This document shows, in pieces, positions 39,944-46,493 of a stretch of 64,000 bases of DNA (positions are counted from its first letter, which is position 1; every line of letters starts with the position of its first letter). The position numbers were made by a program, and so were the translations under genes. The DNA is taken from assembly GCA_903900265.1 (NCBI GenBank), contig CAIUMM010000106.1:124001-188000 (forward strand), given 5' to 3'. Below the pieces are notes generated by a model. The model saw nothing but the letters and a program-made list of their open reading frames with translations. It ran no database searches and was not told where the DNA came from. This stretch comes from an uncultured Pseudomonadota bacterium (GTDB lineage: Bacteria > Myxococcota_A > UBA796 > SXON01).

Positions 39944-40869
39944 GATGCGGCCTCCTGACGGCGCAGGAGCGCGCCGGCGCCGACGCGCGGGGTCTGATCG
40001 AACACGCTCTCCACGTGCATGCGGACGACGCGAAGGTCTTGGCCACGGAGCGCGCCTTCGAAGCGCGCGGGGTCAAACCCCATGTGACCGACGAGGGCGC
40101 TGAACGCGACGACGTAGGTCTCCGCGGCGGCGGCGTCCTCCGTCGAGGCCACGCTCACGGACGTCGCGCTACCCTTGTACTGGAAGGTGAGGTGCGAGGG
40201 GATCTGCGCGGCGACGAGCGCCACGCGGGCGCCGGACTGGAGATTTGCGAGGAACGCACCGCCGGCCGCAGCATCCACGACAAAGCAGACGTCGTCGGTG
40301 TCGGGCACGTCGTGTGCGGCGATGACGCGCACGACCTCAGGCAGGCGGGTCGGGCTCACGCTGGCGGCGTAGAGTCCCGGCGCGCCGGCGAGGTGGGCGC
40401 GCAGCTCGGGGGTGAGAACGAGGGGATGCATCGGACCTTCATCGGGGGTGAGGGTTGGAGAGTCAACGAGGCGGCGCTCGAGCAGCCGCCGAACCATGGA
40501 GAGGAGTGCATCGGACGCCCAGGGCTTGGCCATGACGTCCTCGACCTGCGGCATCGTGCGCAGCCGCGCGGTCGCTTCGGGGCTGATGTGGCCCGACAGG
40601 ACGATGGTGCCGAACGGCCCCCAGCGCGCGGTGATGGCCTCGATCAAGTCCTCGCCGCGCATGCCCGGCATCAGCCAGTCGGACACGATCACCACCGCCT
40701 CTCCGGGCTGCGGGCCGAGCGCTTCGAGGCGGGCGAGGGCCTGCGTAGCGTCCGCCGCGACCTCGATGCGGGCGGACTGCTCCAGACCGATGCGCAGCTC
40801 GCGACGAAGCGCCTGCAGCACCTCGGGATTGTCGTCCACGCAGAGCACCAAGCGGCGACGGGCGCTCAC
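39940..40869 (-). CDS. Receiver domain fused to a split-barrel (PNPOx-like) domain
   Basis: A 309-residue protein read from GTG at 40869, which overlaps the upstream stop. Residues 1-125 are a CheY-like receiver: VLCVDDNPEVL (acidic pair), VIVSDWLMPGM (phosphoacceptor Asp), IVLSGHI (Ser) and VMAKPW (Lys). Residues about 145-309 resemble a flavin-type split barrel: HLAGAPGLYAASVS, DDVCFVVDAAAGGAFLANL, ARVALVAAQ and LTFQYKGSATSV. It replaces the usual DNA-binding output with a possible cofactor-binding module, which I have not seen as a standard response-regulator design. It is encoded next to a free-standing split-barrel protein with which it may dimerise. Confidence 0.78.
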   Translation of the reverse strand: MSARRRLVLCVDDNPEVLQALRRELRIGLEQSARIEVAADATQALARLEALGPQPGEAVVIVSDWLMPGMRGEDLIEAITARWGPFGTIVLSGHISPEATARLRTMPQVEDVMAKPWASDALLSMVRRLLERRLVDSPTLTPDEGPMHPLVLTPELRAHLAGAPGLYAASVSPTRLPEVVRVIAAHDVPDTDDVCFVVDAAAGGAFLANLQSGARVALVAAQIPSHLTFQYKGSATSVSVASTEDAAAAETYVVAFSALVGHMGFDPARFEGALRGQDLRVVRMHVESVFDQTPRVGAGALLRRQEAAS

Positions 40870-42179
40870 CACGTTTTCTCGGAGAGCGAGGTGACGCCGG
40901 TGGCGTCGGGGAGCTGCCGCCCGCGCAGGCGGTCGTGACACGTGTCGAGGAGCAGGTGCGCCGCGCGGTCGGTCGCGTCGGCCTCGACGACGCGCGCGAA
41001 GCCGCTGAGCGCGGCCAGCGTGTCGCCCCGCTGCATCGCGTCGACCGCCTCCAAGAACGAGGTCAGCGTCGCGCACCGGCGGGCGCTCACCTCTGCAGGC
41101 AGGGCATCCAGCACCTCGTGGACGGTGACCGCCTCCCGCTTGCCCTTCGCGCGCACGCGCTCAAGGCGGCGCAGGGTCAGGGTCGTGTCGTCCAGCGTGG
41201 ATCGAACGTCCTCCGACACGAGCAGGCGGGCGCCGTACCGCGTCGTGAGCCCCTCCATGCGCGCCGCAAGGTTCACGGGATCGCCGATGACGCCGCACTG
41301 GAGGCTGTTTCCGCCGCCCGAGACGCCCATGACTACGTCGCCGCAGTGCAGCCCGATTCCGATGTCCAGCGCCGCCTCGCCTTCCGCCTCGCGCTGCAGG
41401 TTCAGCGCTTCGACGGCGCGCGAGAACGCGATCGCGGCCCGCACCGCGTCGGAGGGCTCCCCCGGAAAGATGGCGAGCGTGCCGTCTCCCGCGTAGTGGT
41501 CGATGAACCCGCCGTTGTCGCGGATCGCCGGCTCGGTCGCGAGGAAGTACCGGTTCACGAAGTCGAAGCTCTGACGCGGGGACATCGACTCGATCAGGGT
41601 CGTGAACCCGCGGATGTCGGCGAAGAACACGGTCACCCGCGCGGCGATCGCATCGCCCCGCTCGACGTCTTCGAGGCGCTCGCGCCCGAGCATGCGCAGG
41701 TACGCGTGCGGCACGAAGTCGAGGCTCCGGCGATGGGCGCGGTCGAGCGCCGCGGCATGGCGCGCGAGCTCGGCGTCGCGCGCGTGCGCGGTGAGGGCCA
41801 TCTGCACGGTGCCTTGGAGGTCCTCGACGCTCCAGGGCTTCGAGAGGAACCGGAACAGGCGCCCGTTGTTCACGGCGCGACCGACAGCCTCAGCGGTCGC
41901 CTGGCCGGTGAGCATCACCTGATAGGTGCCCGGCGAGCACACGGCGGCCTGCGCGAGCAGCGCGTCCCCCGCCATACCCGGCATCTGCTGGTCCGAGATG
42001 AGGAGCGCGATCTCCCGCCCGTCGGCCTTCGCACGCGTAAAGACCTCGAGCGCCTCGCGGCCAGAGGCTGCGACTTCGATCCGGTGGTTCGGTGAGATCT
42101 CCCGCAGCTGCCGGCGCAGGCTGGCGAGCACGACGGGCTCGTCGTCTACGCACAGGATCGAAGCACGGACCGCGCTCAT
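40866..42179 (-). CDS. Receiver-domain class III adenylate/guanylate cyclase
   Basis: A 437-residue protein and the first gene of the operon. Residues 1-130 are a receiver (LCVDDEPVVL, Asp63 in LISDQQMPGM, VMLTGQA, FLSKPW). From about residue 178 comes a class III cyclase: metal Asp188 in FFADIRGFTTL, Asp232 in AGDGTLAIF, and Asp300, Asn303 and Arg307 in GDPVNLAARME. At the base-recognition position where adenylate cyclases have Lys (DKYxGD), this protein has His228 (FIDHYAGD), so substrate choice between ATP and GTP is uncertain. The product would be read by cNMP domains in two later proteins of the operon, with phosphorylation at Asp63 as the likely switch. Confidence 0.88.
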   Translation of the reverse strand: MSAVRASILCVDDEPVVLASLRRQLREISPNHRIEVAASGREALEVFTRAKADGREIALLISDQQMPGMAGDALLAQAAVCSPGTYQVMLTGQATAEAVGRAVNNGRLFRFLSKPWSVEDLQGTVQMALTAHARDAELARHAAALDRAHRRSLDFVPHAYLRMLGRERLEDVERGDAIAARVTVFFADIRGFTTLIESMSPRQSFDFVNRYFLATEPAIRDNGGFIDHYAGDGTLAIFPGEPSDAVRAAIAFSRAVEALNLQREAEGEAALDIGIGLHCGDVVMGVSGGGNSLQCGVIGDPVNLAARMEGLTTRYGARLLVSEDVRSTLDDTTLTLRRLERVRAKGKREAVTVHEVLDALPAEVSARRCATLTSFLEAVDAMQRGDTLAALSGFARVVEADATDRAAHLLLDTCHDRLRGRQLPDATGVTSLSEKTW

Positions 42180-42288
42180 GCGAGCTCCGACGGCGGAGTG
42201 GAAGGGAGGGTGGGCGTGAGCACGAGAACCTCGATCACGCCTGAATAACTCGAACGTGCAAAACGCGTGGCGACCTGAGCCGAGGCGC

Positions 42289-42930
42289 TCAGCCGCCGAG
42301 CTGCACGGCCTTGCCCACCCATTCGTCCGAGTCGGCGGCGGTGACCAAAAAATCCGCTACGTCCGCACGGGAGATCGAGCCGGGGACGGGGGCGATCTCC
42401 GCCTGCTTGATGTAGCAGCCGCGCGCCGGCCCATCGGTGAGGCGCCCGGGGCGCGCGATGACCCACTCCAGTCCGGACGCCCGCGTCAGGGCCTCCTTCC
42501 GCTCGTGATCCTGCGACGGCAGCTTAAGGAGACCGTCCTTCAGCACGGTCCGGATGAACCAACCGAGCAGCACGCGGCTCTCCCCTGTCCCGAGCGCGCT
42601 GACCACCACCAACCGCGGTACCCGGTGGCGCTTCATCGCCTCGACCACGAGCGCGATGCCCGCCGAGACATAGGTCGGGTTTTCCTTGAACCCCGCGAGC
42701 GACGAATGGGCGGTGATGATCACCGCGTCGTGCCCCACCACCGCGGCATCCACGGCGGCGGCATCGTGAAAACTCCCTGCGCGCTTCGTGAGCGCGGCGT
42801 GCTCGATCGTGAGCTTCTCGGGGCTGCGCGCGAACGCGGTGACCTGGTGACCGCGCGCGAGGGCAGCCGAGACCGTGAGCGCACCGGTGCCCTGAGAGGC
42901 ACCGACCACGAGCAGGCGAAGGGAGGGCAT
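42289..42930 (-). CDS. NAD(P)-binding atypical short-chain dehydrogenase (NmrA/SDR-a type)
   Basis: A 213-residue Rossmann protein: LLVVGASQGTGALTVSAALARGHQVTAFARS is the nucleotide-binding first half with a GxxxGTG-like turn (listed here in parts GASQGTG and ARGHQV), then AVIITAHSS, RLVVVSALGTGES and WVIARPGRLTDGP. Atypical SDRs of this size lack the Tyr-Lys pair and act as NADPH-binding reductases or redox sensors. It ends 109 nt before the first gene of the signalling operon on the same strand, and that gap probably holds the operon promoter. Confidence 0.75.
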   Translation of the reverse strand: MPSLRLLVVGASQGTGALTVSAALARGHQVTAFARSPEKLTIEHAALTKRAGSFHDAAAVDAAVVGHDAVIITAHSSLAGFKENPTYVSAGIALVVEAMKRHRVPRLVVVSALGTGESRVLLGWFIRTVLKDGLLKLPSQDHERKEALTRASGLEWVIARPGRLTDGPARGCYIKQAEIAPVPGSISRADVADFLVTAADSDEWVGKAVQLGG

Positions 42931-43063
42931 ATGTCGTCCGGAGGGAGGCGTTGCTAACGGCCCTTTCCCCCGATCGCCAGACCGCTTGGTCGGAGACTCC
43001 CACAGAGAGCCCGATGTCGAGGAGGAGGAAGGCGTACGCAGCGGAGTTCAAGGCTGTACCGGG

Positions 43064-43555
43064 TCAACCGCCTCCGCCGCCCCCGCAGGCGAATTCCCCG
43101 TGCCACCAAGTACCCCACCCGACGCCGTAGGCATGCCACAGACAGAATCCGAAGGGAAGGCCGAGGAGGAGCATGAGCGCCCACCGACGCCAGCCGCCTC
43201 GCTCCATGTGGTGGGCGAGGGGGACGCACCACCCGAGGTGGCAGATCGGGACGAGCAGTAGTGCTCCTACGAGCGGCCCCCACCCTGCACAGTAGACCGG
43301 CCTCCACCCCGCAAGCCAGCCGACGAGGAAGGGCCAGCCCACCGCCACGGGGGGAACGATCCACCGTGCTCTGCCCAGGCGTTCCCCGAGGGGCCGGGCG
43401 AGGCCACCCGCAACGGCACTCCCAATGGTCGACGGAGCGAGCCATAGGAGCACGGCGGCCGAGGTGAATGGTGCCCATCCGCCCTGGTACGCGACATATG
43501 CGGCGCTCGATACGGTGCCGACGGCTGCCAGGTCGATCGCTGACCGCCGCGTCAT
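43064..43555 (-). CDS. Small polytopic membrane protein, unknown
   Basis: A 163-residue protein with about four or five membrane helices (AAYVAYQGGWAPFTSAAVLL, VGWPFLVGWLAGWRPV, GALLLVPICHLGWCVPL, WALMLLLGLPFGFCLW) and a Gly-run at the C-terminus. The ATG at 43555 shares one base with the MazF stop (TGATG), so it is translated from the mazEF transcript. No family recognised; its link to the toxin is positional only. Confidence 0.55.
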   Translation of the reverse strand: MTRRSAIDLAAVGTVSSAAYVAYQGGWAPFTSAAVLLWLAPSTIGSAVAGGLARPLGERLGRARWIVPPVAVGWPFLVGWLAGWRPVYCAGWGPLVGALLLVPICHLGWCVPLAHHMERGGWRRWALMLLLGLPFGFCLWHAYGVGWGTWWHGEFACGGGGGG

Positions 43556-43893
43556 CACAGTCCCATCACGTCGCGCAGCCCGGCCTCCGTCTCGGCGAGT
43601 CGCTCCGCCGGCAGGTGCCCTATTCGCTCCATCAGCACACCCTTGTCCACGGTGAGCACCTGCGAGACGTTGACCACCGACTCCTTCGAGAGGCCGGTCT
43701 CCCGCGCCGTCACTCGCACGTTCCCCGGGGCCGCCGCGAGCCGAAGGTTCGACGTGATCATGACGACGATCACCGTGGAGATCCGGCTCTCGTTGAACGT
43801 GTCGGTCGAGATCACGACGACGGGGTGTCGGTAGCCCGGGCCCGACCCGACCGGCTCGCCCAGGTCTGCCCACCAGACCTCACCGCGCTTCAC
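43555..43893 (-). CDS. mazF: MazF/PemK-family endoribonuclease toxin
   Basis: A 112-residue toxin. VKRGEVWWADLGEPVGSG is the family start with the conserved GEVWW strand, GYRHPVVVISTD follows with the catalytic Arg-His region, and VNVSQVLTVDK and RIGHLPAERL complete the fold. MazF toxins cut single-stranded mRNA at short sites. The GTG at 43893 is chosen because it overlaps the antitoxin stop (GTGA, 43890-43893) and has GGGAGGA before it; a GTG at 43902 is the alternative. Confidence 0.88.
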   Translation of the reverse strand: MKRGEVWWADLGEPVGSGPGYRHPVVVISTDTFNESRISTVIVVMITSNLRLAAAPGNVRVTARETGLSKESVVNVSQVLTVDKGVLMERIGHLPAERLAETEAGLRDVMGL

Positions 43894-44126
43894 TCCTCCC
43901 ACTCCGACGCGACGCGAGCCTGAGAGCGCGCCGCCCCGGCAGGCAGTGCCGACGATTCGACCGCGTACAGGTCGTCCAGAGCGCGGCGCTTGGCGGCCTG
44001 GTCATGCTGAGCGACGAAGGCGCGTAGGGCGTTCGCGTAGAGCTCGCTGCGCGAGACGTGGAGGCGGTGAGCGAGCGCCTCAGCGTCGTCGAAGAGCGGG
44101 TCGGGGATGGAGATGGCGGTCTTCAT
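43890..44126 (-). CDS. mazE: MazE-like ribbon-helix-helix antitoxin
   Basis: A 78-residue RHH protein: MKTAISIPDPLFDDAEALAH, then VSRSELYANALRAFVAQH, the DNA-binding strand and helices of the group that pairs with MazF/PemK. The C-terminal SSALPAGAARSQARVASEWEE is the toxin-binding tail. It is coupled to mazF by a 4-nt overlap. A -10 box lies only 6 nt from the ATG, so the mRNA may lack a leader. Confidence 0.85.
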   Translation of the reverse strand: MKTAISIPDPLFDDAEALAHRLHVSRSELYANALRAFVAQHDQAAKRRALDDLYAVESSALPAGAARSQARVASEWEE

Positions 44127-44132
44127 GGAAGA

Positions 44133-44146
44133 AGTATAACCGCGGT
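44133..44146 (-). promoter_or_regulatory. mazEF promoter -10 box with overlapping palindrome
   Basis: On the minus strand TATACT (44133-44138) lies 6 nt before the mazE ATG at 44126, and the 8-bp palindrome ACCGCGGT (44139-44146) sits directly upstream. Transcription would begin at or within a few bases of the start codon. The palindrome is a candidate MazE operator. Confidence 0.5.
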
Positions 44147-44247
44147 ATGACCCGCCCGCACCGCGGCAGGATTCGAACCACGAAACCGATGTTCAACCTC
44201 GGTCGCTTGAGCTCGGGCAGCTGCGGCTTCGTCAGCATCGAACCGCC

Positions 44248-44293
44248 AAAAACCAGGAAGGCCCGCCGAATCTCGCGATTCTGACAGGCCTTC
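44248..44293 (-). terminator. Intrinsic terminator behind the displaced tRNA-Pro 3' end
   Basis: On the minus strand GAAGGCC (44287-44293) pairs with GGCCTTC (44257-44263), with an inner stem GAAT/ATTC, followed by TTTTT (44248-44252). It stands 8 nt after the CCA of a tRNA-Pro 3' fragment (44301), the usual place of a tRNA terminator, although no intact tRNA precedes it now. From 44127 to 44498 there is otherwise no gene. Confidence 0.75.
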
Positions 44294-44299
44294 ACATCG

Positions 44300-44313
44300 G
44301 TGGTCGGGGCGGC
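44300..44313. repeat. Displaced tRNA-Pro 3' end (attachment-site-like), copy of 46334-46347
   Basis: GTGGTCGGGGCGGC is identical to 46334-46347, the CCA, discriminator and acceptor 3' strand of the intact tRNA-Pro. To its right the similarity stops inside the T-stem. Together with the tRNA it bounds 2.0 kb of TA and unknown genes, as left by site-specific integration at a tRNA 3' end. Confidence 0.65.
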
Positions 44314-44452
44314 CGAATGGTTATCGAACTTTCTGGCTCGATCCGAAAGGGTGGGGCACCGAGAAGATGCTGGCCTTTGAAGGGCAGTTCAGGCCGAAGC
44401 TGGAGGCTCCGGACGCGTTGGCGTAGCCCGACGCCCGGGCAGCTTCCAGATG

Positions 44453-44498
44453 TTGCAGATGCATCGGATGGTGCGTATACTGCCGGAGAGGTGCTCCG
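44453..44498 (+). promoter_or_regulatory. Promoter and ribosome-site hairpin of the HTH/PIN pair
   Basis: TTGCAG (44453-44458), 17 nt, and TATACT (44476-44481) form a promoter 17 nt before the ATG at 44499. CGGAG (44484-44488) pairs with CTCCG (44494-44498), closing a small hairpin that contains the GGAGAGG ribosome binding site right before the start codon. Confidence 0.5.
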
Positions 44499-44945
44499 AT
44501 GACCGACATCGATCTCCACGTCCCCTCCACCGCTGATGCTCTCGGCGCCGACCAAGCCCTTCGCGCCTTGGATCACCACGGCACCGAAAGAGCCGTTGTC
44601 CGCGCGGTGGGTGCCCCCGAATCCAGCGCCGTCGAGCTCCCGCCCGAGGCCCGTACGCTCCTGCTCCGGATCCTGGGCCACATGGCCAACGGCGACGCGG
44701 TCACGGTGGTGCCCGTGGCGGCGGAGGTGACGGCTCAGCAGGCCGCGGAGATCCTCGGTGTCAGCCGTCCGTTCGTCATCCGGCTCGTGGACGAGGGCAA
44801 GCTCGCCTGCAGGCTGGTGGGCACACATCGTCGCATCCCTCTCGTCGATCTACTTGCCTTCAAGCAGGCGAACCGCGCGGAACGCCGGGCGATCGCAGCG
44901 GAGCTGACGGCCGAGGCGCAAGAACTGGGCTTCGACTACAAGTGA
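44499..44945 (+). CDS. Excisionase-type HTH protein, antitoxin of a PIN pair
   Basis: A 148-residue protein. Residues about 72-125 are a MerR-like/excisionase HTH: VTAQQAAEILGVSRPFVIRL, then GKLACRLVGTHRRIPLVDLLAF. The N-terminal 60 residues are helical and carry the LPPEARTLLLRILGHMANGD segment common to such antitoxins. The gene is coupled by a GTGA overlap to a PIN protein, the arrangement of HTH-PIN TA modules, so it probably binds DNA and restrains that toxin. A role as an excisionase of the surrounding element cannot be excluded, but no integrase is present. Confidence 0.75.
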   Translation: MTDIDLHVPSTADALGADQALRALDHHGTERAVVRAVGAPESSAVELPPEARTLLLRILGHMANGDAVTVVPVAAEVTAQQAAEILGVSRPFVIRLVDEGKLACRLVGTHRRIPLVDLLAFKQANRAERRAIAAELTAEAQELGFDYK

Positions 44946-45505
44946 CGCCTGTCGCGGTCTACGACGCGAACGTGCTCTACCCGAGCGCGCTCCGTGACTT
45001 CCTCATCCGCGTCGCGATTGAGGATCTGGTCCACGCCAGATGGAGCGACCGCATCCTCGACGAGGTGTTCCGAAACATCGCCATCAACCGCCCCGACCTC
45101 GATCGGCATCGGCTCCTGCGCACGCGCCAGCGCATGTGCGCCGCCGTGCTCGACTGCCTCGTTTCCGGGTTCGAAGACCTGGAGGCGGCCATCACGCTCC
45201 CAGACCCTGACGACCGACACGTCGTCGCGACGGCAATCAGGGCCGGGGCAGGCATCATCGTGACGTTTAACCTGCGCGACTTTCCGGACGCGGAGATCGC
45301 CCGCCACGGACTCGTCGCGATGCACCCGGACCTCTTCGCGCTCGAGCTGCTGGCCCGGAACCCGACCACGGTGCTGGAGGTCATCGCGTCGCAGGCCACT
45401 GACCTGAAGCATCCGCCGCACTCCGCGCTCGACGTGGTTGCGGCGCTGGAGCGGTGCGGGCTCTCCCGGTTCGGGGCGGCCATTCGGACTGGCGGGCGCT
45501 CGTGA
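44942..45505 (+). CDS. PIN-domain toxin
   Basis: A 187-residue PIN protein read from GTG at 44942. VAVYDANVLYPSALRDFLIRVA supplies the first Asp, DEVFRNIAINRPDL a conserved Glu/Asn block, and PDPDDRHVVATAIRAGAGIIVTFNLRDFP the distal acidic residues and the T-x-N-x-x-D/F motif. The C-terminal 60 residues are an extra helical part. It pairs with the upstream HTH protein as toxin. It sits inside the segment bounded by tRNA-Pro and its displaced 3' end. Confidence 0.82.
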   Translation: MTPVAVYDANVLYPSALRDFLIRVAIEDLVHARWSDRILDEVFRNIAINRPDLDRHRLLRTRQRMCAAVLDCLVSGFEDLEAAITLPDPDDRHVVATAIRAGAGIIVTFNLRDFPDAEIARHGLVAMHPDLFALELLARNPTTVLEVIASQATDLKHPPHSALDVVAALERCGLSRFGAAIRTGGRS

Positions 45506-45581
45506 CCCGTGGTCGCCGTCTGGCCACGCGCACCTCGGCGACGGTAGTCCTCCTCTGCAACGCCGTCGTCGGAGCGCACGC

Positions 45582-46151
45582 ATGTCCACCGTGAACCCCG
45601 ACTATCCGATCATCCGCGACGGTATCCTGCACGCGCCCTACTTCATCTTCCTCCGAGGCGCATCGCTTCCGACGGACGCGGAGGTGCTCGGCCTTCTTGG
45701 TCTGCGTCGCCTTTTCGGGCTGCGCAACTACACGCGCCAGGCGATGCCCGACGACCTGCCGAGCGGCGCGTACGTCTACCTGGGCGAGCAGGGCGGTTGG
45801 TTCCTGGTCGCCGACGATTGGTCCTACCGTCTCTGGCACCGCAAGGACCGACCCCAGCTGCTGGCGCGCCTCGCGGCCCGTTGGGAGCTGTTCGCCTTGC
45901 GTCGTGCCGATGTCGACGACGGCTACGAGTTCGTCCACTTCGTCGGGGGTCTGCGCGTCAGGGAGCGTAGGGTCGCCTCTCCCCACTACACGGATCGTAT
46001 AGTTTCAGTCGACTTCGGGACTCCGTTTCGGTGTGAGAACGACGCTTTGTACGACAAGGACCCGGACGACATCGTCTGGACTGTCGCGGATGAGGTCGGC
46101 GTGCCGCGCACCCACGTTCGCAGCACCTTGCGCCGCTACGGAAGGGGGTGA
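45582..46151 (+). CDS. Hypothetical protein, 189 aa, island cargo
   Basis: No family recognised. From the ATG at 45582 (GGAG 10 nt upstream) the protein reads as a soluble alpha/beta fold rich in aromatic residues: APYFIFLRGASLPTDAEVL, then FGLRNYTRQAMPDDLPSGAY, YLGEQGGWFLVADDWSYRLW and DGYEFVHFVGGLRVRERR. The Trp/Tyr-rich acidic pattern resembles immunity-type proteins but that is only an impression. It stands alone between the PIN toxin and the tRNA. The 180 nt before the tRNA show no gene. Confidence 0.5.
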   Translation: MSTVNPDYPIIRDGILHAPYFIFLRGASLPTDAEVLGLLGLRRLFGLRNYTRQAMPDDLPSGAYVYLGEQGGWFLVADDWSYRLWHRKDRPQLLARLAARWELFALRRADVDDGYEFVHFVGGLRVRERRVASPHYTDRIVSVDFGTPFRCENDALYDKDPDDIVWTVADEVGVPRTHVRSTLRRYGRG

Positions 46152-46334
46152 GTCCGACCGCCGTGGGGCGACCTCTCGGACCTCCGTTCCAGCGGCGCGG
46201 CGTTCCGCGGCGGTGGGTGGAGCGCGAACGCTGACTGGATTCGAACCACAGAAACCCAGGTTCGCGGCGGACAGAGACTGGAACGTCCATCCCGGCGTCA
46301 ACGGAAAGCGGGCGTTCAACTTACTCATTATATG

Positions 46335-46411
46335 TGGTCGGGGCGGCGGGATTCGAACCCACGACCTCTTGCGCCCAAGGCAAGCGCTCTACCAGGCTGA
46401 GCTACGCCCCG
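46335..46411 (-). tRNA. tRNA-Pro(UGG)
   Basis: On the minus strand the sequence folds as a full cloverleaf: acceptor CGGGGCG/CGCCCCG with encoded CCA, D-arm GCTCAGCCTGGTAGAGC, anticodon stem CTTGC/GCAAG with loop CTTGGGC (anticodon TGG), and T-arm GTGGG-TTCGAAT-CCCGC. The first base C is typical of tRNA-Pro. TATAAT (46327-46332, minus strand) lies directly after the CCA, and no terminator follows here; a matching one is found 2 kb away at 44248-44293. Confidence 0.95.
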
Positions 46412-46493
46412 ATGGCAATCGGTTACCCCGTCGCCCGCCCGCCCGCCACTCGGACCGCGCGCGAATCCCAATTCCCCCGAGGAGTGCGCTTTC

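Noticed and set aside
44161-44235. A possible tRNA around the GGTTCGAATCC-like sequence
   Set aside because: T-stem pairing fails beyond two bases and no acceptor or D-arm can be formed, so it is at most a fragment.
44080-44295. Small minus-strand frame over the mazE start and the terminator
   Set aside because: It covers an intrinsic terminator and promoter; no ribosome site and no family.
44317-44502. Small plus-strand frame before the HTH antitoxin
   Set aside because: It runs through the promoter and ribosome-site hairpin of the next gene and has no recognisable motif.
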